From Malania oleifera (taxonomy: Eukaryota; Streptophyta; Magnoliopsida; Santalales; Ximeniaceae): DNA of 64,000 nucleotides. Under the pieces are notes generated by a model. That model saw only the letters and a list, made by a program, of their open reading frames with translations. It was not told where the DNA came from and made no database searches. The DNA lies in NCBI RefSeq assembly GCF_029873635.1, contig NC_080424.1:489501-553500 (forward strand), written 5' to 3'. This document shows positions 20,820 through 31,989 of this stretch, in pieces; within the stretch, counting starts at the first letter, position 1, and each line of letters begins with the position of its first letter. The position numbers and the translations under genes were made by a program.

Positions 20820-22151
20820 CTGTTCTACCATTTTCCCTATAAATTCTAATATCATTTTTATTTTACTGATATGGGTGTTTCGATTTTCTTCTATTAAGGG
20901 TTAACCGTCCTTTTTTAAATTGTAGAGAAAATTGAAATGATAAAGAGTAAAGGATAAAATCTTGATTATTTTCATATGTAAAATACCGAAGTAAAGTTTC
21001 TAATTTTCCCAGATTTCAAAACCTGCAAAGAAAAACCCATTTATTAAAATATTAATCCATTTTTGTTGCAAAATTAATCTTCTCGGCAACCAGTCACAAC
21101 ATATATCAACTAATCATCTAGAGTTATTTTTTATGTGGAGTTTCGTGTAATTGAGAAATTGTCCCTCTCTCCTACACCGTCTCTTTCTTGCTACTGTGAA
21201 ATCATTCAAATTTAGTTAACTTTCAAAAGGGTAACTCATGAGGATCTGCCACCATTAATTTGGATTGTTAAAAGATTGAGATAATGGCTAAAACCAAAAG
21301 ATTGGGATAATTGCTGCTTCATGTCACTGTTTATTCTCTCTCTTCATGTCTTAACTAATATATTACTCATTAGTCATTACTATAATTAATTTTGTTCCTT
21401 GGGAGCAGTCAGGTTGTGGGATGACCGCCTATAAGGGCTTATAGGATGAACAACTTGGTTAACCAGGTAAAGACTTTGACCTCTGAAGAAGATGAGACAT
21501 GCGAGGATGATAAATTTAAGGATACTTCAAAGAAAAAAGTATACAATGGTAGCAATAAGAACAATAATATTAAAAAATGACATCTTGGGTTTGTTAAGGT
21601 TAACATGAATGGATTGCCAATATGGAGGAAAGTGGAACTCAATGCTCATGCTTGCTATGAGACTTTAGCCCAAGCACTGGAGGACATGTTTTTTAATCCC
21701 ACCACGGGCATCACTTCCATTCGTGAGCTTAATCTTTATTTTCTATATTTTATATCAGTAATGTGTAATTTACTTATTTTCTATTAATTCGATCTTAAAA
21801 ATTTTGATGTGAGACTATTGTTAAATCATTGTTGCACCTCAATCTAATGACTAGCTTTTAGAACCAAGTGGTTTAAGATGATATAAACATTTTGACCTCA
21901 AAGTCAAACTAGTAGGACTAGGACAGTAATGAGTTGCATAGATAATTTTGTTATAGTTTTAAAATGTAATTATGATTGTGTAACTAGGTTCAAGCGGAGA
22001 GGATGAGCAAGCAAGAAAGGCCTCCAAGCTTTTTGATGGATCATCCGAATTTGTGCTCACTTATGAAGATAAGGAGGGGGACTGGATGCTCGTATGAGAT
22101 GTTCCTTGGAAGTATGCACCTTTCATTTCATTCTAAATGATTATACTAGTG

Positions 22152-22153
<2 letters not shown>

Positions 22154-22189
<36 letters not shown>
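22154..22189. repeat. (TA)n microsatellite
   Basis: About 17 TA units inside an intron of the captured Aux/IAA fragment. Confidence 0.95.
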
Positions 22190-22191
<2 letters not shown>

Positions 22192-23059
22192 TTATGTATA
22201 TATGTTTTTGTGAATGTGTCTTTGTGTGTATATATGCACATATTTATGCCTGATGTTTGTATATGCACTACTAAGCCCCAAATGGAATGATATCAAATGA
22301 CAAGGCTAGCCCCGTGGAAGAATTGAATAGTCTATTTCGAGCAACATTTCTAGGTGTGGGAGCACTAGCTGCACTACTAGTAACCTAATGTTAAACATTT
22401 TGGACCATGCTTTTAAGGCCTGTTTCATTCAAGTTCCTAGGTACTTTGGACAAGTAGAGACCTATGGGTAGTGCATTTCAAATAGAACATCATAAGAAAA
22501 GACAATATTGTAGTTGGAAATTTAGATGTTTTGTAAATGCTGACAATATATATATATTTTTTTTTTGTTTTTTGGTTTGTATATAGGATGTTCCTCAACA
22601 CAGTGAAGAGGCTTAGAATCATGAAGACATCGGAAGCTAATGGACTTGGTACCTAAAATTTTTAATTACACTGGCATCTGGCATTCAAAATTTTGTATGG
22701 ACACTGACCCCCACCTTCTGTCTGCTTATTTGTTAATTTTCAGCTCCAAGATTCCAAGAAACTGATGGTCGGCAAAGCAAAGAAGCTTGTGTGGTTTTCT
22801 TTATCTTCCTTTACCCTTTTTATTTTTTTTAACTAGTTTGTTATCGACTAGCTTATCAGTAATTTTCATGTATGAAATTACTTTTACCCCAAAATGGGAA
22901 TACTTCTATTTCGCTAGCTCCAAAACTGTATTAAATAGGCTCTGGGTCATATCAAATATCATTATAGCTTTTACCCTAAAGTTGGGGGATTGGGAGAGAG
23001 CACATCTCACTGCAGTTATAAAAGGAAATGATAATTAATCATAGTGTTGGGTTTGCAAA

Positions 23060-23790
23060 TTACACAAGTATTAAAAGGCGAGAAAAAGATGCAAAAAGTC
23101 ACTAGTGAAGTTAAACATAGATTATTTAATAATTTATATACTAGATTAGACACAAAATTATGGATACAAGACATATTTAAATTTTTCAGAATAAGAGAAA
23201 GAAAGAGTAGAACTTAGGTGATGTAAAATGTATAAAAAGTGAGGACAATAGTGTGTTAGTTAAGGGGAAAAAAAAGACATTAAAAAAAGGATGAAGAAGT
23301 TATTTTTTCTAAGCTATTTAATGAAACTCAAGTAGAAAACTTAAACTTGGAATTAAGAAATGATGAAAATGTTAAAATATGAGATTTATTCATAAAACTA
23401 GTGTTAACGAAGTTAAGTTTGCAATAAAAAAAATGGAAAGTGGAAAAATTATAGGATTGGATAGTATCTTAATTAAAGTTTGGATATGCCTAGATGATAC
23501 GAAATTATATGTTAACTAATTTATTTAACACAATTATAAAAATCAAGAAAATGTCAAATGAATAGAGAAAAAACACTTCAATACCTATAAACAAAAATAA
23601 AGAGGATATTTACAATTATAATAATTACTGTGCAATTAAGCTTATAAGTCATGCAATGGAACTGCGGTGAAGGATAGTTGAACAAAGATTAAGGTTAGAA
23701 GCTAAGGTTTCAAAAAATCAATTTAGTTTTATACTTAGGAGCTCTATTACAAAAGTAATATATCTTTTAAGAAGATTGAGCATATAAAAA
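23060..23790 (+). mobile_element. RTE-type LINE RT fragment inside the MULE
   Basis: Decayed frames read VKCIKSEDNSVLVKG, KRSYF, then KTSVNEVKFAIKKMESGKII with GLDSILIKVW (the start of the RT domain), and NYCAIKLISHAM further on. This is the N-terminal RT part of plant RTE-like LINEs. Stops are frequent. The 22796-23060 gap holds no recognisable feature. Confidence 0.7.
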
Positions 23791-24115
23791 TTACATTCAC
23801 CAGTTTTGTACACATTTAACCCATCAAATTACTATAAAAAATTTCGACAGAGTTCTCTTTAAAAATTGAGTATATCCATCCACGCACCTGTTCAAAGAAA
23901 ACATTCATCATACACAATTGATATCAGTATGTTCACAATGTTACATTCACCAGTTTCGTACACATTCAACCTATCAAATTACTATAAAAATTTCGGCAGA
24001 GTCCCCTTTAAAAATTGAGCATATCCATCCACGCACTTGTTCAAAGAAAACATTCATCTAACACAATTGATACCAGTATGTTCACAACATTACATTCACC
24101 AGTTTCATGTATACA
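23791..24115. repeat. Tandem repeat, ~150-bp unit, 2.2 copies
   Basis: Units start with TTACATTCACCAGTTT at 23791, 23941 and 24090 and are highly similar through AAACATTCATC and CAGTATGTTCACAA. Confidence 0.92.
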
Positions 24116-24418
24116 TCTGTGGGAAACAATACGAAATGTTCATTAACACCAGTCATAACCAAATTTCATTCACATATTCATCCTGTGAGAAATGAATAAA
24201 TATTTGTAATTATAGATAAATAATACAACGATGCTCTTTAGATGGGAAGAAAAGGAGAAAATATAATGTTGTACAAATGAAATAATAGAACAATCATCTA
24301 TACATTTAAAATAATGGACATCCTAATGCTGTACATAAGAATTAATACAACAATCTATACAAGCTAAAAAATGAACAAATAGATGCTTGCCACTTTACAT
24401 ATGGGTCCTCTATACAAA

Positions 24419-24511
24419 TGAAATTATGAACAAATACATGATGTACAAATGAAGTAATGAACAAATATATGATGTACAAATGAAAGAATGAACATATACA
24501 TGATGTACAAG
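24419..24511. repeat. Tandem repeat, 31-bp unit, 3 copies
   Basis: Three consecutive 31-bp units ending in ATGATGTACAA; looser relatives of the unit occur upstream from about 24230. It is downstream (3' side) of the minus-strand PMD gene. Confidence 0.9.
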
Positions 24512-24630
24512 TGAAATAATACGACGATGATCTCCTACTCGGTGCTGCAGGGAGGTCGTCTTCGGTGTCGGGGTGGCTACCGTCTATGTTTGCCCTCTCC
24601 TGGCTGCTCCTCCGTGTCTAGCGTCCGGGC

Positions 24631-26757
24631 TCATCGATGTGCTACATGTCCATCATCTCCACCCATAGGTATTGGATCATCTATCTCCATGCGAAGCGGA
24701 CGGGGAGCTAAGTAGTATGAAGTCTCTAGATGAGTCCGAGGTGGAAACGCGGGTGCATCCACCTCCTCCTTATCGAGAGGGTCGTCTAGTAGGTATGATA
24801 TCAACGGGATGGCAGCAGAGTCAGACGGGGCGTCCGCCTGTCTATTGGACGGGCCAGCAATATTTATGGCTATTAATAGGGTATACGGTACGGACAACCC
24901 AAATACGTACTCCGCCTGTACAACGGGCGGCGAGAAGGCCGGACTCGACGGACGACTGGAGATATCTGCTCGACCTCCTCGTGGTATCAGGGCCTAGCAT
25001 GGTGTAAGGACCTATCGCCCGTCCTCGTAGACAATGTCCAAACCTACTCTCGCTAAATCGCTCATAGCGGGGTCTGAAGAGAGTAGGTCGACCTGGTGTA
25101 GTACGTCCGCCTGCAGTATACGAAAAAAGTGGTTACCACATTGACAACCTAACATAAACGGTAAAAAATTAGGTATGTGTTAAAGTATTCTTACGAGGCT
25201 CATGTAAACCACCGTCGTCCTATTTATGAAGCGTTGTGTGATGGACCTATACCACGTATAATATGGGTCCCCCGGACCCATTGGACCGTCCGCCTCCACT
25301 CCTTGTATGATATACTCCCGTCGATGCCCCCACATAGTCACATACATCACGTGCTCGGCAGCCCAATCCGTGTTCCGCCGACCACGGCCATCAATCTCGT
25401 GTAGGTCGTCCCCACATACATTGACCCCCTACGTCTAAAAGTGGTCTGGAATGCCCTGCTGAAAGCCGAAATGACGCATCACTCGGTCAAGGATATGCCA
25501 CTCGATAATATGAAAACATATGAGTGACACTCGGGCTACCCAGAGGTCCCTCCCAATTGCATAATCAACCGGTAGGTCGACAAAAATGTCATCCGTATAG
25601 GGCGTCCATATGAACTGCGCGTAAACATATGCAAAATTTGAGAGGTGTGTAGGGATATCTGATGAATACACTTGAATGAGACTATACCTCATGCTCCCGG
25701 TGCATATCCAACTCGAACCTGTACCAAGGCAGCGTATGTTGCGCAACATTTGGTGCCAACAATTGATCCCTCCACTTGTACAAAATAATACGTAAGTGAA
25801 CAGGTGTGATGACTAGTACGTACTGCGAATTAATATTCGTAGTACTCATACGACGAATGCTTTGTGAATGAAGTTACTTACCTCCATGTGAGTGAGGCTG
25901 AGTCAATCGAGTGACCGTCTTGGTCCCTCTTAATAAGACGCTGGACACCCCGGCGCGTAGGAGCTACAGACGTGAATCTCTCCCACGCCCAAACCTGTAA
26001 TAAGCGGAGTGCTCCTCTGATCTGTGAGTGAGACACGTCAGTAGCGCGACACATCTCCCAGTAAAGCCACGCTAACGTTGCAGAGCCCCAACTGTACTGG
26101 CATATCTTTGCTCGCTCCGAAAGGAGTGGAAGAAACATCAAGTGTGCATAACTCCTCGAGAGGTCGCAGAATAGCGTCCCACATATCAATCGCAGCAAGT
26201 GGGCACATGCGTGGCATGCTACTGTATGATCATCTGCAGCTGTCAGGAGCTAGCGAAACATCTCACCCTCAAGAAATGGCATGCCGATGCAGGCACCAAT
26301 CATCTCACCCTTGGGAGGCACCACCCCTAACAATCTCTCACACATGCGGCACAATGCTCCCCCCTGACCGGTGCCCCCCTCTTGTACTGGTCCAGTAGTA
26401 CGACCAGTGACGGGCCTCCCATTAATCGGTAGCCCGAACAACACCGCCACATCCTCGAGGGTGATAGTCGCCTCCTCGTGTGGTAGGATGAACGTGTGTG
26501 TCTCCGGCTTCCATCGCTCCACCAAGGCGGTCACGAGATGCCAATCCAACTGGATATGGCCAATCTGGCATATCCCATAGAAGCCCGCCTTTCGCATCCA
26601 ATCAACAATGCGGGGGTCCGCGCCTATCCTATCGTGTACGACCTGTGTGCCCCCTCGGCAATATAAGACGTCAGTGTGCGAATTGGTCAACGCCCGACTG
26701 GATCGGTGACGATCGCCCATCATCAATACACTGGAATCGGACGGCCCTAGATCAATC
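24631..26757 (-). pseudogene. Plant mobile domain (PMD) gene relic, MAIN/PP7-long-form-like
   Basis: PMD proteins (MAIN, MAIN-like, PP7 long-form homologues) are plant nuclear proteins, many carried by transposons. Four exons: 26757-25882, 25774-25688, 25614-25195 and 25110-24631. Exon 1 begins IDLGPSDSSVL (the ATG seems to be ATT) and includes GFYGICQIGHIQLDWHLVTA, TITLEDVAVLFGLPINGRPV and TLAWLYWEMCRATD; exon 2 HTLPWYRFELD; exon 3 FIWTPYTDDIFVDLPVDYAI and FHIIEWHILDRVMRHFG; exon 4 a proline/acid-rich tail. Introns are GT-AG. In-frame stops occur at 26247-26249, twice near 25428-25440, and twice near 24995-25014. The exon 1/2 splice phase does not close. Likely cargo of the MULE. Confidence 0.85.
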
Positions 26758-26763
26758 CTGCAA

Positions 26764-26963
26764 AAAGGCAGCAGTGTTAAATAATCACTATAACAATAAT
26801 AGGGACATGAGGGAACTCAGAGAGATTACTGAGTTCCAAATTATGGACTATCCATACTGTGATGCTAAAACTTCCCCTTAGCCGCGTCGAATTGGTTGAA
26901 TAAATTAATTTATTATCCTTTGAACATAGCCTTTTGTACAAGGCCTCTTTGGAACATTCAGAA
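26764..26963. other. Unassigned sequence between PMD and solo LTR
   Basis: About 200 bp upstream of the PMD gene, so its promoter or first exon should be here. No TATA box or start exon is obvious. The sequence CATTCAGAA adjoins the LTR. Confidence 0.4.
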
Positions 26964-27965
26964 TGTCACGACCTGCTCATTTTTCCACATTTTTTTTTTA
27001 TAATAATATCAATAACACATTTCCAATATTCCAGTTCAGTAGGTCACAATCCACCTGGACCCGTGGGTACCAGGGATAAATTAGAACATACAACAGAAGC
27101 CTTAGCAGCAGAAAACATACAATAATGTACATCTCAATACCATATATTACAATATACCAGAGTTGCTATAATCCACAATATTTCCATATATACATCCCAA
27201 AATGAATCTAGGGACATTTCCCACCAAATCTAACTATCCTTACAAAAAGAAACTTACCCTTCAAAAATGGCAAATATCCAGCACTAGGTCAGCGGGGCTT
27301 TTCCCGCTCTCCTATCAGGGGCTCCTAAAAAATTTATAAGATGAAGGAGTAAGACACCTCTCAGTAAGGGAAATAAACTAATACCTGGCAACATGAGTAT
27401 TTTTTGTTCTACATATACCATACATATCATATTCAGTACTGTTTATCAAATCTATGAAAAACATATGTATATCAAAACATGACAGAACATACTGCATTTC
27501 ATAAGCATATCTCATCTCATATCATAATAATAATATAAAAACATCTCTGGTAGGTTAGCTGGCTATTGTCATGTATTATCCCCACATGACTAGGTTGTGT
27601 GACCCGAAGGCGGGACCTGACAATGGTTGGCCGACCACTACCAAGTCAAACAGTAGTCTGTAGGTCCGATGGGTCTGCTAGACCTGGTCCATACACTAGG
27701 GGCGATAATAGCACACTTCTCTAAAATAATCATATCGACCATCCAATCTCATACCACTCTGTACAACGGCGTTAACGCAGATATCATGATCACGAAGACC
27801 ATGGACACATAGCAACGGTACCGTGCAAGTGCTAGCTTAGACCAAACCAACTAGGTTCTGATATCATATAATATATACTAAAACTGTGATACATAGATAT
27901 CTCATACTATTTATTTCCACATCAATCATATCATTTTGCATATATACGTGTATCATGAAAATCAT

Positions 27966-28215
27966 CGACCCGTACGCCGGTATTACACATTTTATCATAG
28001 CTCGGTCCGTACGCCGGCAAATCACATAGCACTGCTTGTACGCTGGCAAATCACATAGCTCGGCCCATATGCCATCAAATCACATAGCATAGCCCGTACG
28101 TTGGTAAATCTCATCCACATAGCACAACTCGTACGCCGGCAAACATATCCACATAGTACGGCCCGTACGCCGGTAAATCATATATATATAAAAATATCTC
28201 GGCACGTACGCCAAT
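27966..28215. repeat. Minisatellite around GCCCGTACGCCGG
   Basis: Eight imperfect units of roughly 29-41 bp, each centred on CGGCCCGTACGCCGGTAAAT or a variant and joined by CACATAGCA, within the solo LTR. Confidence 0.85.
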
Positions 28216-28765
28216 TTTTCCATCATAAAAACCCGTATCATAATCACATTTCCAGAAAACAGTATCTCATATATTTTTATACTCATGCCACACTAACAGA
28301 TTTTCACATATACAACATACGATCATTTCACAGTATTTTCCAAATATAAATCATATATATAAACATATTCATTTTTTCTGAAACCAGATGCTATATATAT
28401 ATATTTACATACGTTTTCTCAAAACGAACTAACTTAATTTATCCCCTTACCTGATTCCTAAAAAGCCCCTAAGAAAATCTTTCCCGCACCCACAGGGTTC
28501 TCAGCACAATACCCCTGAAAATGAAAACTCTCAGTATTAAACTTTAGTATTTCTAAGCGTATAACACTTTCCACAACTGTCACAACTACAAATTTGGCTT
28601 AAAAAGCCTTACCTCAACTTAGGGATGATTTCCAACTCGCTTTCACCAACGATCCGCTCCAGCAGATTTGGAGAGACCTTCCCCAGGAGCGTCGTGGTGA
28701 CTTCGAATTGTCGATCCGGCGTAAATCTAGCTCGAAATCGACGAAAGAAAGAGGGAGAACCGAAG

Positions 28766-28768
<3 letters not shown>

Positions 28769-28827
<59 letters not shown>

Positions 28828-28828
28828 T
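28769..28828. repeat. (GA)n microsatellite in solo LTR
   Basis: About 29 GA units; on the LTR strand this CT run lies just downstream of the TATA box, in the presumed 5' leader. Confidence 0.95.
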
Positions 28829-29191
28829 TAGCTTCTTAAAGAAGCTTAAAACCCAGATTTTCATATTTATAGAACAGGGGATTTCGTTGACGAGCCCGTC
28901 CTTCGTCGATGAATTCTCATTAATTTCATCGACAAAATTCAGTCTTCATCGATGAAATTCAGTCTTCATCGATGAAATTCAGTCGGCTCGAAACCCCCTC
29001 TCGGTATTCCTTCGTCGACAAAATTCAGTCTTCATCGACGAATCCCCTGTATTCGTCGATGAAGCCCTGCAAATCCCCTTTCCGTTATTCCTTCCAAAGT
29101 TCAATGTCGTCGACTGCTTCCTTCTGTTTCCGACTTCAATTTCCCCTTTCTTTTATTATTTAAATTTCATTTTAAATTTCGGGTCATTACA

Positions 29192-29339
29192 TAGAATCTT
29201 TATTTTTTCTGAATGGGGTCAGTATGTGGGATGCAATAAGGCATGAAGTGTGGACATATGGCAGCAGCCCGAATCATTCCTTCGCCATTTTTATGGCAAT
29301 TAAAGGTAATAATAGGACTCTACATTAACTTATAAGTGA
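29192..29339. other. Unassigned MULE sequence beside the solo LTR
   Basis: About 150 bp. One plus-strand frame is open (SMWDAIRHEVWTYGSSPNHS), but I cannot place it in a family. Confidence 0.3.
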
Positions 29340-31989
29340 TAGGTCAGTGCAAAGGTTCAGCTGCATCCCCGGGTTGTGTCCTTCTCGGACACCTCGTGTG
29401 GTTATGTCATTCTTGACGACATATGCTGCACATGATATTCTTCCTACCTTCCCGTGCGTTCATCTCGTTGTGTATACGTGAGCTCCTAAGCTGACCTTTA
29501 TGTCGAGCATATGCAGGATTTGTCTGCAAATTCTATAATGAGGATGCTGGCCAATATGCCTCATGCATAATCGGATGAAAATCCGCAGCATATGTTACAT
29601 AATGCTCCGCAGTGCTCCAACATGGCTCAACATACTGGTTTGCGTTTAGCCGTGTCTCCGCACAGGCGGCGAGAAGGTGGGAGTAGAGAAAGTGTAAAGC
29701 TTGCCACTTCTCGCACAAACATTCACGTCTCTGGATGCTCAAAGTTTGGACATTATTCCCTTTTGTGGTCCCAATTGCGCAGTTGTGATGCTAAAACTAC
29801 CCTTCAACTAGTTGAACGCCGTGACTCGATGTCCGATCGCCTTCAGCTTCCTTCTTTCCATCGCTAGCAATATATGTGGAGTGAATGCATTTCCTCCACA
29901 TATTGCATTACAAGCAGCCTCCCATCAGCTATTAAAATAATGTGCAACATGATAAAATGTTAGTTGCACAAGGGTCGTTATGGGAAGGCTAGGAGCGCCT
30001 TTCAGGTTGGCATTGAAACATTCGACAAGGTTAGTGGTCATGTTCCTATACCTTTTTCCACCATCGTGGCACTGAGTCCACATATAAGGAGGGATCTAAT
30101 CGAAGAACGACTTCGCTAGCTCCCCACCCTCATCCAATATCCTCTCAATCCACATGTCAAATTTTCTCACCTAATGCTCCCTTCCCGCTCGCCCAGCCAT
30201 TCGCTTAAGATTGACACTTCGTACTTTCGTATTAAAGTTGCTCACCACGTGTCGAAGGCAGAATCGGTGGTGGGCACGTGGTGGTCGCCAATCAGGATTG
30301 CGCTGCACTGTAGCGAGAATTCTTGAAAGTCGATTTGATATAAGGCAAATTTCGTCCCTGTCGGTAATGGAACGAAGACAACACAGAAACCAATTCCATG
30401 TGTCCAAGCTTTCCTCTTGCACAATAGCGAATGCAAAGGGAAATATTTGCCTATTTGCATCCAGGCACGTCGCAATTAAGAGTTTGTCCTTGTACTTACT
30501 GTACAAGTGTGTCCCATCCACACATATGATGGGAGGGCAGTGACGAAAACCCTGAATAAATGCTGCAAACGACCAAAATATGGATACGAAGGTTGTGGTG
30601 TTCTCGCAACTTGGAACAAGAGTCCACCTACACCTGACTATAGTCGTCGGATTGTATGCGCATATTGCTTCCATCCACTTCGGCAACATTTGATAGGATT
30701 TCTCCCAATCGTCGAATACTTGGGCAATTGCCTTCTGTTTGCCCAACCAAATCTTCTTATACGAGATCGAATAACCGAAGCGACGATCTATAAACTCCTT
30801 CAATGTGGCGATGGACGTCGACACATCTCCCTTTATTATATTCACTATCTCCCTAGCAATGAGGGACGATGTGATTTGGTTATGGTCCTACGAGAGAAGT
30901 TTATTCAGACACGTGTGCGGACCACCATATTGAGTGATTTCGAATAATCATTGTTTCATCCGATACATTGCATGCAATCTCCATCCGTAATCGTGGTCCT
31001 TACAACTAGCAACCCATAAATCTGGGATAGATCGCACGACGTGGAAGCTATGGTGGGTTCGAGCGTGATACATTCGCACTGCCACGATCAACTGATCCTT
31101 CGACCCGAAGAGCATCCCCCCACTCAGCTCAGAGGATTCATCCCAACAAGTAACGTGTATAGGAAGCTCATCCACCGCAGTTAAATCTGCACCTTCTAAG
31201 TCCATATGATCATACATCGGAGGCTCGTCCATGAATTGGGCGTCGAACGTTGCGTCATCCGTGTCACGGGGAGGTGGGTTCACATCACTGGGGGCCTTAT
31301 TTAACCCTTCACTCATTTCCTGCACATACGTGTCTTCATCTTCAAGATGAACATCGTTCGTAATGTTTATGCCCTCGTCCAATGCGTCGTTCGCAATGGC
31401 GAACAACCATGTTGGACCCTCTATCGGGACTTCTTTGCATCCTCCCTGCGGATACGTGTCAGGAACAGGTGCTTCGTACGCCGACGGCTCAAACGACGAT
31501 CCCGGATATTCGTTAAAATCGACACTAGGCAGACCACCAACCTCCGCGCTCACATCAATATGACGTGTTTTTTGAGTGTCTTCCTCGACTTCATCCAAAT
31601 ACTCGGCAGGCGCCTCTGGCTGCCTAGTCGCGATTACACCCATTTGAGGAATGATTTCGACATAGCACCGTTAAATATGTCGAACCTATGTAATATGCGT
31701 CCAACACAATGCGTAGACCATAATCATCAGATATGGGAACAACCTTGTAGATGACTATATTATTGAACCCTCGCAATGGGTATTTTGCGGTCACCCGCAA
31801 TGCATGATCTGGATCAATATGCAAATATTTATATATCTTCGTATATAATTTATTTAATTTACACTTATGGCCAATTCGAATTGATTGAACTGGCAGACTA
31901 CTATAACTAATATCATCTGCTCCGGTTATGATGTCCCCCCCTATATACAACAACATCGTCACCAGAGCACTGCTTGAACTTCCTGCCAT
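29340..31989 (-). pseudogene. MURA-type MULE transposase relic
   Basis: MURA catalyses cut-and-paste transposition of Mutator-like elements. Start at 31989 (MAGSSSSALVTMLLYIGGDI). A frameshift near 31660 leads to 31643-30951 (acidic N-terminal region, then LFGSKDQLIVAVRMYHARTH and a MuDR-type domain near WVASCKDHDYGWRLHAMYRM). After stops comes the MULE transposase domain in 30845-30171: HCPPIICVDGTHLYSKYKDK, ATCLDANRQIFPFAFAIVQE, ESLDTWNWFLCCL, RAHHRFCLRHVVSNF. Further down: NMTTNLVECFNANLKGAPSL near 30000-30050, a SWIM finger near 29680-29740 (CLCEKWQALHFLYSHLLAAC, with CxC kept and the later Cys changed to Tyr), and a terminal CCHC knuckle near 29390 (CSICRQE-stop-HNHTRC). At least six stops or shifts. 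Confidence 0.87.

Larger units (their letters stand above)
20461..22795 (+). pseudogene. Captured Aux/IAA gene fragment with introns (IAA10-13-like)
   Basis: Aux/IAA proteins repress auxin responses by binding ARFs and are degraded through the domain II degron. Pieces in order: GTKRAADSVAQEV (20461-20570, the conserved KR region); 21409-21722 with QVVG-stop-PPIRAYRM (domain II) and [18 protein letters not shown] plus [12 protein letters not shown] (domain III); 21988-22111 with [19 protein letters not shown]-like text (domain IV), then a stop in place of a Gly codon; 22587-22648 with MFLNTVKRLRIMKTSEANGL; 22744-22790 with APRFQETDGRQSKEA. Exon edges coincide with GT/AG sites, so genomic DNA rather than cDNA was captured. 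Domain I is missing. Three stops make it a pseudogene. Confidence 0.85.
26964..29191 (-). mobile_element. Solo gypsy LTR inside the MULE
   Basis: A 2,228-bp block with TGTCACGACC at one end and GGGTCATTACA at the other. It resembles block B (44011-45902) in the same orientation. Flanks CAGAA and TAGAA agree at four of five positions. On the minus strand it contains TATAAATA (28871-28864), a GTAAGG donor-like site near 28613, the TTACTGAGAGGTGTCTTA hairpin near 27356, and a TTTTTTAG acceptor-like site. No internal region is attached, so it is a solo LTR. Confidence 0.8.

Noticed and set aside
24527-25007. Plus-strand frames of 62-111 codons opposite the PMD gene
   Set aside because: They are antisense shadows of PMD exon 4 and share no family features.
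29192-29310. Open frame with SMWDAIRHEVW, considered as an RPA-like OB-fold fragment
   Set aside because: The similarity is too short and the frame closes quickly; no second motif supports it.
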